This document shows positions 26,440-34,777 of a DNA stretch of 49,392 nucleotides, piece by piece; position 1 is the stretch's first letter, and each line of letters opens with the position of its first letter. A program made the position numbers and the translations under genes. The notes under the pieces were generated by a model that did not search any database, had not been told where the DNA came from, and saw nothing but the letters and a program-made list of their open reading frames with translations. Source of the stretch: Nocardiopsis listeri (lineage in GTDB: Bacteria; Actinomycetota; Actinomycetes; Streptosporangiales; Streptosporangiaceae); the NCBI RefSeq assembly GCF_020741345.1, contig NZ_DYZD01000292.1:1-49392 (forward strand), given 5' to 3'.

Positions 26440-27549
26440 ATGGGTGAACGGCGACCGGTGACCGACCGGCTCCCCACCTTCCCCTGGGACCGGCTGACGC
26501 CGTACAAGAAGACGGCGGCGGCCCACCCCGACGGCATCGTCGACCTGTCCGTCGGCACCCCGGTCGACCCGGTCCCGGCGACCCTGCGCGAGGCGCTCGC
26601 CGCCGCCGCCGACTCGCCGGGGTACCCGCTGACCTGGGGCACCCCCGAACTGCGCGCCGCGATCCAGGGGTGGCTCGAGCGCCGCCACGGGGTGCGCGTG
26701 GCCGACGGCGCAGTGCTGCCCACCGTCGGTTCCAAGGAACTCGTGGCCTGGCTGCCCACCCTGCTCGGCCTGGGACAGGGCGACACGGTGGTGCTGCCGG
26801 AGCTGGCCTACCCCACCTACGACGTGGGCGTGCGGATGGCCGGCGCCACCCCGGTGGCCACCGACGGGCTCGCCGCCCTGGGGCCCGCTCCGGTGAAGCT
26901 GGTGTGGGTGAACTCGCCCGCCAACCCGACCGGTCGCGTGCTGGGCAAGGACCACCTGCGCAAGGTGGTGGCCTGGGCCCGTGAACGCGGTGCCATCGTC
27001 GCCTCCGACGAGTGCTACCTCGACCTGGGCTGGGGCGAGGCCGAACCGGTGTCGATCCTGCACCCCGACGTTTGTGGCGACTCGCACGAGAACCTGCTGG
27101 CGCTGCACTCGCTGTCCAAGCGTTCCAACCTGGCCGGCTACCGCGCCGGCTTCGTCGCCGGCGACCCTGAACTGGTCTCGGAACTGCTGGCGGTGCGCAA
27201 GCACGCCGGAATGATCGTGCCGGCCCCGGTACAGGCCGCCATGAAGGCCGCCCTGGACGACGACGACCACGCCGCCGAGCAGAAGGAGCGCTACCGTGCC
27301 CGCCGCACCGTGCTGCGCGACGCCTTCGAGGGCGCCGGTTGGCGGATCGAGCACTCCGAAGCGGGCCTGTACCTGTGGGCGAGCCACCCGGACCACGACG
27401 CCTGGGGCGCCGTGGCAGCCCTGGCCGAACGCGGCCTGCTGGTCGCTCCGGGAGCCTTCTACGGCCCGACGGGTGAACGCCACGTCCGGGTGGCCTTCAC
27501 CGTCACCGACGACCGCGTCAAGGCCGCCGTCGACCGTCTGGCCGGGTGA
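26440..27549 (+). CDS. dapC: Succinyldiaminopimelate aminotransferase (class I/II PLP enzyme)
   Basis: A 369-residue fold-type I aminotransferase. It converts N-succinyl-2-amino-6-ketopimelate to N-succinyl-diaminopimelate with glutamate as donor, in the succinylase lysine/peptidoglycan branch. Motifs: VGTPVDPVP near the N-terminus, substrate loop LAYPTYDVGVRMAG, VNSPANPTGRV, DECYLDLGW, the PLP Lys in SLSKRSNLAGYRAGF (about 227), and PGAFYGPTGERHVRVAF with the carboxylate-binding Arg. Identity as DapC is supported by the preceding ferredoxin gene and the nearby dapD and dapE. The ATG at 26440 is chosen for GGAGAG seven bases upstream. Confidence 0.9.
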   Translation: MGERRPVTDRLPTFPWDRLTPYKKTAAAHPDGIVDLSVGTPVDPVPATLREALAAAADSPGYPLTWGTPELRAAIQGWLERRHGVRVADGAVLPTVGSKELVAWLPTLLGLGQGDTVVLPELAYPTYDVGVRMAGATPVATDGLAALGPAPVKLVWVNSPANPTGRVLGKDHLRKVVAWARERGAIVASDECYLDLGWGEAEPVSILHPDVCGDSHENLLALHSLSKRSNLAGYRAGFVAGDPELVSELLAVRKHAGMIVPAPVQAAMKAALDDDDHAAEQKERYRARRTVLRDAFEGAGWRIEHSEAGLYLWASHPDHDAWGAVAALAERGLLVAPGAFYGPTGERHVRVAFTVTDDRVKAAVDRLAG

Positions 27550-27982
27550 CCTCCGGGGATCCCGCTCGCGTCCCCGTCTCGAACCCGAGACCGGCACCGC
27601 GAGCGGGGGCCTCCGTGGTGGGCGGCGCCATCGACTCGGGGAGAGGCCGGTCGGACCAGGCAGAACCCGTTGCCCTCCGGATCGCGTAGGACCTGGAAGG
27701 ACCCCTGTTCGCCGGTGACCACATCGCCCACGACGGTCGTACCCCGCGTACGGAGCCGCTCCGTGGTCTCGACGATGCCGTCCACTCGCACGTCCATGTG
27801 AACGCGGCCGGGCCCCGCCTTGGGCTCGGGGGTGGTTCGGCAGGGCGACCGAAGCGGCCCGGGCACCCCGTCGACGTACGCCCGGCCATCGGCGCACCAC
27901 CGAGCAGGAACGCCCGAAAACGGGTGAGGGCGGACGGTTCGACGGCGTTGACGACCCACTGGTCGACGGTTCCCCGACCCAT
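27459..27982 (-). pseudogene. Frameshifted VOC (glyoxalase/bleomycin-resistance) family gene
   Basis: The ATG at 27982 opens MGRGTVDQWVVNAVEPSALT and RFRAFLLGGAPMA in one frame, the standard first beta-alpha unit of a VOC protein. Homology then continues one base shifted as RAYVDGVPGPLRS, PEPKAGPGRVHMDVRVDGI, ERLRTRGTTVVGDVVTGEQG and SFQVLRDPEGNGFCLV, the usual ending of the fold. The shift falls in a G/C run around 27885-27890, consistent with loss of one base. No stop follows FCLV in that frame until 27459, inside the convergent dapC gene. It is either a genuine pseudogene or a sequencing error; the intact form would be about 115 residues. Confidence 0.75.
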
Positions 27983-27993
27983 GGGGTGGGAAC

Positions 27994-28866
27994 CTAGCCG
28001 AGGACCACGCGACCGCCGGTGTCGTCCTCCACCTCGGTCCAGGCCTGGCCGTCGTTCAGGCCGTCGGAGGCCTGCCAGCGCATGTTCTCGTAGGTCACCG
28101 AGCTCAAGCCGTACTCCTCGGCGTGCACCACGGCCCACATGGCCATCGCCCACCCCAGGTCGCCGTGGGCCGGATCCTCCTGCGGGGGCAGCTCGGCGGG
28201 GTCGGTGCCGAACACCTGCGCCATGGCCTCCTCGGCGCCGGCGATGTCGGCTTCGCCGCTGTGCAGGGACTCCACGGTCTCCTGGTCGAACCAGCAGGTC
28301 GCCTGGCCGCCGTTCTCCCCGCCCAAGGTCACCGCCATCCGTTCCGACAGCGCCTCGTGCTGGTCGTAGGCGAACCCGTCGGCGCTGTGCTGCACCTGCT
28401 GGGCGGCCTCGTAGACCGGCATCCTCTCCCAGTTGTGCACCTCGGTCAGCTCGTCGTAGAACGCCCGACTGGAGTACACCGGGTCCATGACCTCCTCCGG
28501 GTCGCCCCACTCCTGGGAGGGGCGCTGCTGGAAGAGCCCCAGCGAGTCCCTGTCGCCGTACTCGATGTTGTAGAAGCGCGACTCCTGCCACACGGTCGCG
28601 TAGGCGATCGTCACCGCCTGGGTCGGCAGGTCCCGACTGAAGGCCACCCCGCCGATGGTGGCCGCGTTCTGCGCCTGTTCGTGCTCCATGTCGAACCGTC
28701 CGTTCGACAGGTCCAGGCGGCACCCCGGTTCCGGGGGTTCCTGGGTGTCCAGGGGTTCGAACGTGGTCAGCACGTAGTACGCCCCCGCGATGAGCAGACC
28801 ACAAACGAGGGTCAGGGCGAACAGAATCTTGGCGAACGCGGAGAACTTCCTGCGCTTACTGGGCAC
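27994..28866 (-). CDS. Membrane-anchored lysozyme-like protein
   Basis: A 290-residue protein with a basic N-terminus (SKRRKFSAFAK), one membrane helix at about 14-35 and an extracytoplasmic domain. Residues about 60-160 (AATIGGVAFSRDLPTQAVTI, ATVWQESRFYNIEYGDRD, SLGLFQQRPSQEWG, VYSSRAFYDELTEV) have the layout of a lysozyme/transglycosylase-like fold with a candidate catalytic Glu in WQES followed by SLGLFQQRP. The family is common in actinomycetes and normally annotated hypothetical. A role in peptidoglycan turnover is an inference. The GTG at 28866 is used because it directly precedes the basic-plus-hydrophobic signal anchor; upstream in-frame sequence lacks coding bias. Divergent from dapD. 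Confidence 0.78.
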   Translation of the reverse strand: MPSKRRKFSAFAKILFALTLVCGLLIAGAYYVLTTFEPLDTQEPPEPGCRLDLSNGRFDMEHEQAQNAATIGGVAFSRDLPTQAVTIAYATVWQESRFYNIEYGDRDSLGLFQQRPSQEWGDPEEVMDPVYSSRAFYDELTEVHNWERMPVYEAAQQVQHSADGFAYDQHEALSERMAVTLGGENGGQATCWFDQETVESLHSGEADIAGAEEAMAQVFGTDPAELPPQEDPAHGDLGWAMAMWAVVHAEEYGLSSVTYENMRWQASDGLNDGQAWTEVEDDTGGRVVLG

Positions 28867-29107
28867 GGGCGAACCAAGGATCGGGGACGGGTGGGACGCA
28901 CATGGGCGTCCTCGCGCGAAGGCGGGGACGGGGCCGTGCGCCGGCCCGCCGGAGGGTCCACCGGAAAAGGGTGATCGGCGTGCCTGCGCGCATTGTAGTA
29001 GGCGCTTGGCAGCGCATCCGTGAAACCCGGAGGAATCGGTTGTCGGGAGTGGCCAACCGCTCAGCGCGGGCGGGCGGGCCACATGCCCCGGGCCCTCGCC
29101 GAGCGAC

Positions 29108-29113
29108 TAACGT
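29108..29113 (+). promoter_or_regulatory. Probable leaderless -10 box of dapD (TAACGT)
   Basis: TAACGT, eight bases, ATG at 29122, no Shine-Dalgarno. It rules out the earlier in-frame ATGs at 29020 and 29083. Confidence 0.55.
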
Positions 29114-29121
29114 GTGTTCAC

Positions 29122-29958
<837 letters not shown>

Positions 29959-29994
29959 GCCCATGAGCAGCCCCTTGTCCGCAGGGGGTCGCCG

Positions 29995-30034
29995 TTCGGG
30001 CACCGAGGGTTCCTGACCCTTCGGGGCGCCCGAA
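29995..30034 (+). terminator. Hairpin after dapD (imperfect)
   Basis: TTCGGGC and CCGAGGGT pair with ACCCTTCGG and GCCCGAA across a TCCTG loop, with small bulges. It lies 37 bases after the dapD stop. Confidence 0.55.
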
Positions 30035-30066
30035 CACGCCGAAGTCAAGCACAGGCCCAAGACGAC

Positions 30067-30105
30067 GGAGAGGCGCCCCTTCCGGTATCCGGGAGGGGCG
30101 TCTCC
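30067..30105 (+). terminator. Second hairpin between dapD and dapE
   Basis: GGAGAGGCGCCCCTTCCGG pairs with CCGGGAGGGGCGTCTCC (two-base bulge, one G-U) around a TAT loop, followed by TGTTCT. It acts as a second terminator of dapD; a TAAGGT box just after it (30111-30116) may start dapE transcription. Confidence 0.55.
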
Positions 30106-30189
30106 TGTTCTAAGGTGGCGACGAGTCGTGTGCGCGCACCGCACGCGGCACCCACACCACCTGCACACAAACCGAAACGGGGCGACACC

Positions 30190-31254
30190 ATGCTGGACCT
30201 GACCTCGGACGTGGCGGACCTGACCGCCGCCCTCGTGGACATCCGTTCCGAGAGCGGTGACGAGAAGGCCCTCGCCGACGCGGTCGAGAACGCCCTGTCC
30301 CCCCTGCCCCACCTGACCGTCACCCGTGACGGCGACGCGGTCGTCGCCCGCACCGACCTGGGCCGCGCACGCCGGATCGTGATCGCCGGTCACCTCGACA
30401 CCGTGCCGATCGTCGACAACGTGCCCTCGCACGTCGACGGCGACCGCCTCTACGGCTGCGGCACCACCGACATGAAGTCGGGCGTGGCCGTCCAGCTCAA
30501 ACTTGCCGCCCTGGTGCCCGAGCCGGTGCACGACGTCACCTACGTCTTCTACGACAACGAGGAGGTCGACGCCTCCCGCAACGGCCTGCTCCGACTGAGC
30601 CGCAACGACCCCGCGTCGCTGCGCGGCGACTTCGCCATCCTCATGGAACCCACCGACGGCGTCATCGAGGGCGGTTGCCAGGGCACCATGCGGGTCGACG
30701 TGAAGACCACCGGCAAGCGCGCCCACAGCGCCCGTTCCTGGATGGGCGAGAACGCCATCCACAAGGCCGGCGAGATCCTCGACGTGCTGCGCGCCTACAC
30801 GCCGCGACAGCCCGAGGTGGAGGGGCTGACCTTCCGCGAGGGTCTCAACGCGGTCTCCGTGGAGGGAGGCGTCGCCGGCAACGTCATCCCGGACGAGTGC
30901 GTGGTCCGCGTCAACTACCGTTACGCCCCCGACCTGTCCCCGGCCGACGCCGAGGCGCACCTGCGCGAGGTGTTCGCCGACTTCGAGGTGACCGTGACCG
31001 ACTCCGCGGCCCCGGCCCGCCCCGGCCTGGACGACCCCTCGGCGGCCGCCTTCGTCACCGCGGTGGGGGAGGGCGAGGCCCGCGCCAAGTTCGGGTGGAC
31101 GGACGTCTCCCGTTTCTCCGAGCTGGGCGTTCCCGCCGTCAACTACGGCCCCGGTGACCCGATGCTGGCGCACACCCGCGACGAGTACGCGAAGATCTCG
31201 CAGATCCGTGAGGCCGAGGAGCGCATGGTGGGCTGGCTCACCGGTCGCCGCTGA
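30190..31254 (+). CDS. dapE: Succinyl-diaminopimelate desuccinylase
   Basis: This 354-residue M20-family metallohydrolase removes succinate from N-succinyl-L,L-diaminopimelate. Zinc-site residues are in GHLDTVP (His), GCGTTDMKSGVA (bridging Asp), NEEVDASRNG (catalytic Glu then metal Glu), MEPTDG and LAHTRDEYAKIS (last His). The lid domain (about 175-285) mediates dimerisation. It matches the actinobacterial DapE subgroup by its short N-terminus MLDLTSDVADLTAALVDIRS. The ATG at 30190 lies downstream of a candidate TAAGGT box with a weak GGGGCG site. DapD, DapC and DapE are all within 5 kb. Confidence 0.94.
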   Translation: MLDLTSDVADLTAALVDIRSESGDEKALADAVENALSPLPHLTVTRDGDAVVARTDLGRARRIVIAGHLDTVPIVDNVPSHVDGDRLYGCGTTDMKSGVAVQLKLAALVPEPVHDVTYVFYDNEEVDASRNGLLRLSRNDPASLRGDFAILMEPTDGVIEGGCQGTMRVDVKTTGKRAHSARSWMGENAIHKAGEILDVLRAYTPRQPEVEGLTFREGLNAVSVEGGVAGNVIPDECVVRVNYRYAPDLSPADAEAHLREVFADFEVTVTDSAAPARPGLDDPSAAAFVTAVGEGEARAKFGWTDVSRFSELGVPAVNYGPGDPMLAHTRDEYAKISQIREAEERMVGWLTGRR

Positions 31255-31355
31255 CCTCCTTCGGAAGTCGTGTCGTCGCAGGTCGGAACCGGATCGGCCA
31301 CCACTGGCCACCGATCGGTCACGTGTGGTTCAAGTGTGAGGCGGGCCAGGGCGGA

Positions 31356-31361
31356 TAGCTT
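31356..31361 (+). promoter_or_regulatory. Probable leaderless -10 box of the LOG-family gene (TAGCTT)
   Basis: TAGCTT, seven bases, ATG at 31369, no Shine-Dalgarno. Confidence 0.5.
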
Positions 31362-31368
31362 TACGAAC

Positions 31369-32145
31369 ATGACGGAAGAAGAACACGTGAGGCGCGCCGG
31401 TCCGCTCACCTACCGCGGCCGCGCCATCCCCGACACCACCACCGACCAGCGCCTGCTCGACCGCAGGGGCCCCTCCGACTGGGTGCACACCGACCCCTGG
31501 CGGGTCCTGCGCATCCAGTCGGAGTTCGTGGAGGGCTTCGGGCTCCTGGCCGAGTTGCCCTCCGCGGTGAGCGTCTTCGGGTCCGCCCGGATCCAGCCGG
31601 GCACCGAGTACTACGAGCTGGGCGTTCGGATGGGGGCCAAGCTCGCCGAAGCGGGCTACGCCACCATCACCGGTGGTGGACCCGGCATGATGGAGGCGGC
31701 CAACAAGGGCGCCCAACGGGCCGGCGGAATGTCCGTGGGGCTCGGCATCGAGCTGCCCTTCGAACAGTCCCTCAACGAGTACGTCGACGTGGGCGTCACC
31801 TTCCGGTACTTCTTCGTGCGCAAGCTGATGTTCGTGAAGTACGCGCAGGCCTTCGTGGTGATGCCGGGTGGGTTCGGCACCCTGGACGAGCTCTTCGAGG
31901 CCATCACCCTGGTGCAGACCAAGAAGGTGACCCGCTTCCCCGTGATCCTGGTGGGCACCGAGTTCTGGGGCGGCATGCGCGAGTGGGTCGAGTCGAGCCT
32001 GCTCAAGCACAACCTGATCTCCCCGCAGGACATGGACCTGCTGCACGTGACCGACGATCCCGACGACGTGATCGCGACCATCCGTCAGGCCCATGCGCAC
32101 CTGGAGAGCAGGTTCGAGAGGGACGAACCCGGTCCCAGCGCCTGA
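31369..32145 (+). CDS. LOG-family protein (TIGR00730, nucleotide 5'-monophosphate phosphoribohydrolase)
   Basis: A 258-residue Rossmann-like protein of the LONELY GUY family. Conserved elements are SVFGSARIQPGTEYY near residue 65, TITGGGPGMMEAANKGAQ near 100, and the signature PGGFGTLDELFEAITLVQT near 165. Members hydrolyse N6-modified AMP (cytokinin riboside monophosphates) or related nucleotides to free base and ribose-5-phosphate. It is the larger type, with a 60-residue N-terminal extension. The M. tuberculosis homologue Rv1205 lies in the same neighbourhood of dapE and folP2. Its physiological substrate here is unknown. Confidence 0.93.
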   Translation: MTEEEHVRRAGPLTYRGRAIPDTTTDQRLLDRRGPSDWVHTDPWRVLRIQSEFVEGFGLLAELPSAVSVFGSARIQPGTEYYELGVRMGAKLAEAGYATITGGGPGMMEAANKGAQRAGGMSVGLGIELPFEQSLNEYVDVGVTFRYFFVRKLMFVKYAQAFVVMPGGFGTLDELFEAITLVQTKKVTRFPVILVGTEFWGGMREWVESSLLKHNLISPQDMDLLHVTDDPDDVIATIRQAHAHLESRFERDEPGPSA

Positions 32146-32155
32146 TCGTGTCGGT

Positions 32156-32587
32156 TCAGGCCAGACCGCGGCGCACGGCGGCGGGTGGACGTTCGTCCCG
32201 GATGGAGGCGACCATGTCCAGCGCGCGCCGGACCCGCTCCGGGTGCCGCGTGACGAACACGCGCGCCCCGGCCCAGGCGTAGGCGGCGGCCAGGGCGACC
32301 TCCTCCGCGACGTCCACCGGCACCGTTCCCGCGAGCTCGGGCGCGGGTGTGGACGGTGCGGAGGGGCGCTCCCGCCCGGCCACGTCTCCCGGGGCCTCGC
32401 CCGTGGGGTCTTCGGACGCGGGGTCGCAGCGCACCCGGACCGTGCGACCGGCCGCGACCAGTTCCTCGACCCGTTCCGTCGGTGGCCGATGCCCGGCGTC
32501 GATCACCGCCTCATCCGTGGTGCGATCGGCGGCGTTCAGGGTGGTGAGGGCGTCGGGACTCAGGACCAGGAAAGGCTCGTTGGGCAC
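32156..32587 (-). CDS. Truncated FolP2 (dihydropteroate synthase)-like protein
   Basis: A 143-residue protein whose last 60 residues (VDVAEEVALAAAYAWAGARV, FVTRHPERVRRALDMVASIR, RPPAAVRRGLA) resemble the C-terminal end of actinobacterial FolP2, including the Arg-x-His-like segment and final RGLA. The N-terminal part (FLVLSPDALTTLNAADRTTD) does not contain the pterin-binding motifs of a dihydropteroate synthase, and half the TIM barrel is missing, so it should not make folate. Position next to dapE and the LOG gene is where Rv1207 (folP2) lies in M. tuberculosis, but here it is inverted and shortened. I think it is a derived or decaying homologue that keeps good codon bias. The GTG start has GAGACT six bases upstream. 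Confidence 0.6.
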   Translation of the reverse strand: MPNEPFLVLSPDALTTLNAADRTTDEAVIDAGHRPPTERVEELVAAGRTVRVRCDPASEDPTGEAPGDVAGRERPSAPSTPAPELAGTVPVDVAEEVALAAAYAWAGARVFVTRHPERVRRALDMVASIRDERPPAAVRRGLA

Positions 32588-32636
32588 CTGGCGAGTCTCC
32601 CACGGTCCACCACTCCCGGGACGGCGGACCATGTGG

Positions 32637-32642
32637 CACGAT
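32637..32642 (+). promoter_or_regulatory. Possible leaderless -10 box (CACGAT)
   Basis: CACGAT, seven bases, GTG at 32650. It keeps A2 and T6 and there is no ribosome binding site. Confidence 0.35.
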
Positions 32643-32649
32643 CGGACCC

Positions 32650-33219
32650 GTGCCCTACTTCATCATGATCCTGGTGGCCGTAGCCGCGCTCGCCGTTCTC
32701 GTCGGCGTGGTCTTCGTCGTGCTCGGTAAGGGTGGCCAACTCGCCCGTTTCGAGGCCGACTTCCCCCCGCTCGACCTTCCGGAGGAGGGGCCCGTGGGCT
32801 CCCGCGACCTCGGCGGTCTGCTCCTGCCGTTGGCGCTGTGGGGCTACCACGTGCGCGCGGTCGACGCGCTTCTGCTGCGGCTGACCGCGACGCTGCGCGA
32901 GCGCGAGGAGCGGATCGAGGACCTGGAGTGGCGCCTGGCGCGATCGGCCCCGTCGTACGTGCCCCAGGGCACCGGGCCGGGCCCCGACTCGTACCTGCCC
33001 GGTGACGCCCCGTCCGAGGAGGCGGGGAAGAACCCGGCCGCCGATCCGCGCGCGTCGGTGGAGGACACGGCTTCCGAGAACCCCTCCGGGGAACGCTCCG
33101 CGCCTTCCGGGGCGACCGAGGAGGCCGCCCCGGACCCGGAGGCGTACGCGCCCCCGGGCGACGACGTGACCGTCGGTGGTGGCGGTCGGAAGGACCGGGG
33201 CCGAACGGACCGCGCGTAG
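32650..33219 (+). CDS. DivIVA-like membrane protein (Rv1209-type)
   Basis: A 189-residue protein with one N-terminal membrane helix (about 4-27), a short conserved core LPEEGPVGSRDLGGLLLPLA then LWGYHVRAVDALLLRLTATL, and EREERIEDLEWRLAR, a short coiled coil. The arrangement helix-GYHVRAVD-coiled coil is that of DivIVA-domain proteins (compare GYR..EVD), as in M. tuberculosis Rv1209 at the equivalent place after folP2. The last 90 residues are Pro/Glu/Ser-rich and disordered. It probably localises at membranes or poles, but function is unproven. A GC-rich 5-bp hairpin follows at 33239. Confidence 0.75.
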   Translation: MPYFIMILVAVAALAVLVGVVFVVLGKGGQLARFEADFPPLDLPEEGPVGSRDLGGLLLPLALWGYHVRAVDALLLRLTATLREREERIEDLEWRLARSAPSYVPQGTGPGPDSYLPGDAPSEEAGKNPAADPRASVEDTASENPSGERSAPSGATEEAAPDPEAYAPPGDDVTVGGGGRKDRGRTDRA

Positions 33220-33414
33220 ACGTCATCGACTACGGACCGGGCCCTGCCGGCCCTTCCGGTCACGCCGGAACCCCACGGTCGCCTATGCCGTGCATCACAC
33301 CCGATCCGTCCCTCATGGCCCTTTCCCGAGCGTTCGGGTGCTCTATTCTCGTTCGCTGTACATGCGTACCCCCCGCTCCGTCGGAGCGGACGGATCGTCG
33401 TGAGGATGGCGAGG

Positions 33415-33996
33415 ATGGACACAACTGCCGAACTCAAGGCGGGCGCGGACGAAGAGCCCGAGGATTCCGCCACCCCGGTGCGCCAACTGGCCCTTTGGCC
33501 CCCACCCCGTTCGACTCGGCACAACGGCAAGCGTCGACGTCGGCTCACCCGGGTAGGAGTCACCGCCATCGTGCTCCTCCTGGTGGTCGGTGGCGCTGCC
33601 GCGACCTGGGTCTACCTGGACGACTCGGAACAGGCGCCCGTCACGGCCACCTCCGAACCCGACGAGTTCGTCGGGTCCTGGTCGGGCCTGATGCACCAGG
33701 TGAACACCGAGGGCGACCCGGTCGCCGAATGGGACGCCCAGGTGCGGATCGAGGAAGGCGCCGAGCGCGGCAGCACGGCCTGGACCACCTTCTCCTGTTC
33801 CGGGACCCTGGAGTTGTCGGCCCGTGACGGTGACCGACTGGTGTACACCTACACCGAGACCTCCGACCCCGAAGAAAGGTGCGTCGACGAGGCCGAACTC
33901 ACGCTGTGGCCGACCTCGGACTCGGGGCTCAACGCCGAGTGGTCCTCGGTCACGAGGGAGGGGACCCGGATGGTCTCCACCGGCACCCTCGACTGA
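33415..33996 (+). CDS. Hypothetical single-pass membrane protein
   Basis: A 193-residue protein. An N-terminal cytoplasmic stretch of about 45 residues ends in HNGKRRRRLTR and is followed by a membrane helix (about 49-68, VGVTAIVLLLVVGGAAATWV). The outer domain (DEFVGSWSGLMHQVNTEGD, SCSGTLELSARDGDRLVYTY, RCVDEAELTLW) is a small beta-rich fold with two Cys that could form a disulphide; domains of this shape accompany Ser/Thr kinases or bind small ligands in actinomycetes. The start is uncertain: GTG 33400, ATG 33406 and ATG 33415 are all in frame; the last has GTGAGG nine bases upstream. A GC-rich palindrome (33373-33389) lies in the leader. Function unknown. Confidence 0.75.
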   Translation: MDTTAELKAGADEEPEDSATPVRQLALWPPPRSTRHNGKRRRRLTRVGVTAIVLLLVVGGAAATWVYLDDSEQAPVTATSEPDEFVGSWSGLMHQVNTEGDPVAEWDAQVRIEEGAERGSTAWTTFSCSGTLELSARDGDRLVYTYTETSDPEERCVDEAELTLWPTSDSGLNAEWSSVTREGTRMVSTGTLD

Positions 33997-34494
33997 GTTC
34001 CGGGACGGCGTAGACCCCCGGGGTCCCGGGTGAATTCGGAAGACCCCTGCCGCCGGCGGGCCCGGTCGAATTCGGATGGCCCCGGATCGACCCGAGTGGA
34101 CCCGCGCGTGAAGTTCCCAGGTGAACCCGTGTTCCAGCCGCCCGTGCGACGGCGGATTCAAGCCGTCGCTCCGGGACGGAAGTCGGAAGGGGTGCGCTCG
34201 CTCCGCCCCGCTCCGGCTCGGTCCGAGCCGGTTTCGGCCAGGACCGATATAACCTTAGTGACTAAAGCTTCCTCGTTATCGGTTGCTCACGGCGGTGGCC
34301 CGGCTGTCGCCCGGCGCACACACAGGGGTCAACCTCCGAGATAATGGGCGAAGAGTGATTCACGTCCCTTAAGCCACACGGGCACGAGTCACCCGGAACC
34401 GGCCCACGGTTGCGGAGCCGAGACACGCACGTGGATCGGCGCCGGTGTTGTGGGTCGGCCCCGGCCGCGAGGAACACCTAGAAAGGGGAATGGC
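33997..34494. other. 498-base intergenic region with repeats and an orphan palindrome
   Basis: No gene is visible. It holds a pair of 16-base direct repeats sharing 14 positions (34025-34040 and 34061-34076, core CGAATTCGGA-like), a 19-base perfect palindrome CCGGCTCGGTCCGAGCCGG at 34213-34231, and the operator-like palindrome TTAGTGACTAA at 34255-34265 next to TATAAC (34248-34253). The last 40 bases supply the AAGGGG ribosome binding site of the DUF3117 gene. Confidence 0.5.
34255..34265. promoter_or_regulatory. Operator-like palindrome TTAGTGACTAA with adjacent TATAAC box
   Basis: A perfect 5+1+5 inverted repeat directly abutting a possible -10 (TATAAC, 34248-34253). Short TTAG-type palindromes are typical of MarR-family operators, but no marR gene is near. 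Confidence 0.4.
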
Positions 34495-34662
34495 ATGGCG
34501 GCGATGAAGCCGAGGACCAGTGATGGGCCGATGGAGGTCACCAAGGAGGGTCGCGGCATCATCATGCGGGTTCCGCTCGAAGGCGGAGGCCGCCTGGTCG
34601 TCGAATTGACGCCCGATGAGGCGACCGAACTCCGGGACGCGCTCCAGGGCGTCGTCGGATAA
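34495..34662 (+). CDS. DUF3117 domain-containing small protein
   Basis: A 55-residue protein starting MAAMKPRTSDGPMEVTKEGR and continuing with GIIMRVPLEGGGRLVVELTP and DEATELRDALQGVVG. This is the near-invariant DUF3117 family restricted to actinobacteria (Rv1211 in M. tuberculosis), predicted to be a small beta-alpha fold. Its function is not established. The ATG at 34495 has GAAAGGGG as ribosome binding site; the 15 in-frame codons upstream are not conserved. It lies in the syntenic block between the DivIVA-like gene and the OMT/sigE locus. Confidence 0.93.
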   Translation: MAAMKPRTSDGPMEVTKEGRGIIMRVPLEGGGRLVVELTPDEATELRDALQGVVG

Positions 34663-34777
34663 CAGGGAATCGTCGGTTGGTTCCGACACCCGATTCGTCC
34701 CCCACCTGGGCCGGAACGCCCTGATGACCCCCGAGGTTCCACACCTCCCACGATGAGCGAACGATTGTGAGCGGCCT

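Noticed and set aside
25384..27900. Open minus-strand frame extending the winged-helix-like gene to 1,292 codons
   Set aside because: It is antisense to fdxA and dapC, is Gly/Arg/Val/Gln-rich as expected of a GC-skewed shadow frame, and has no family signature; only the part below 25383 looks real.
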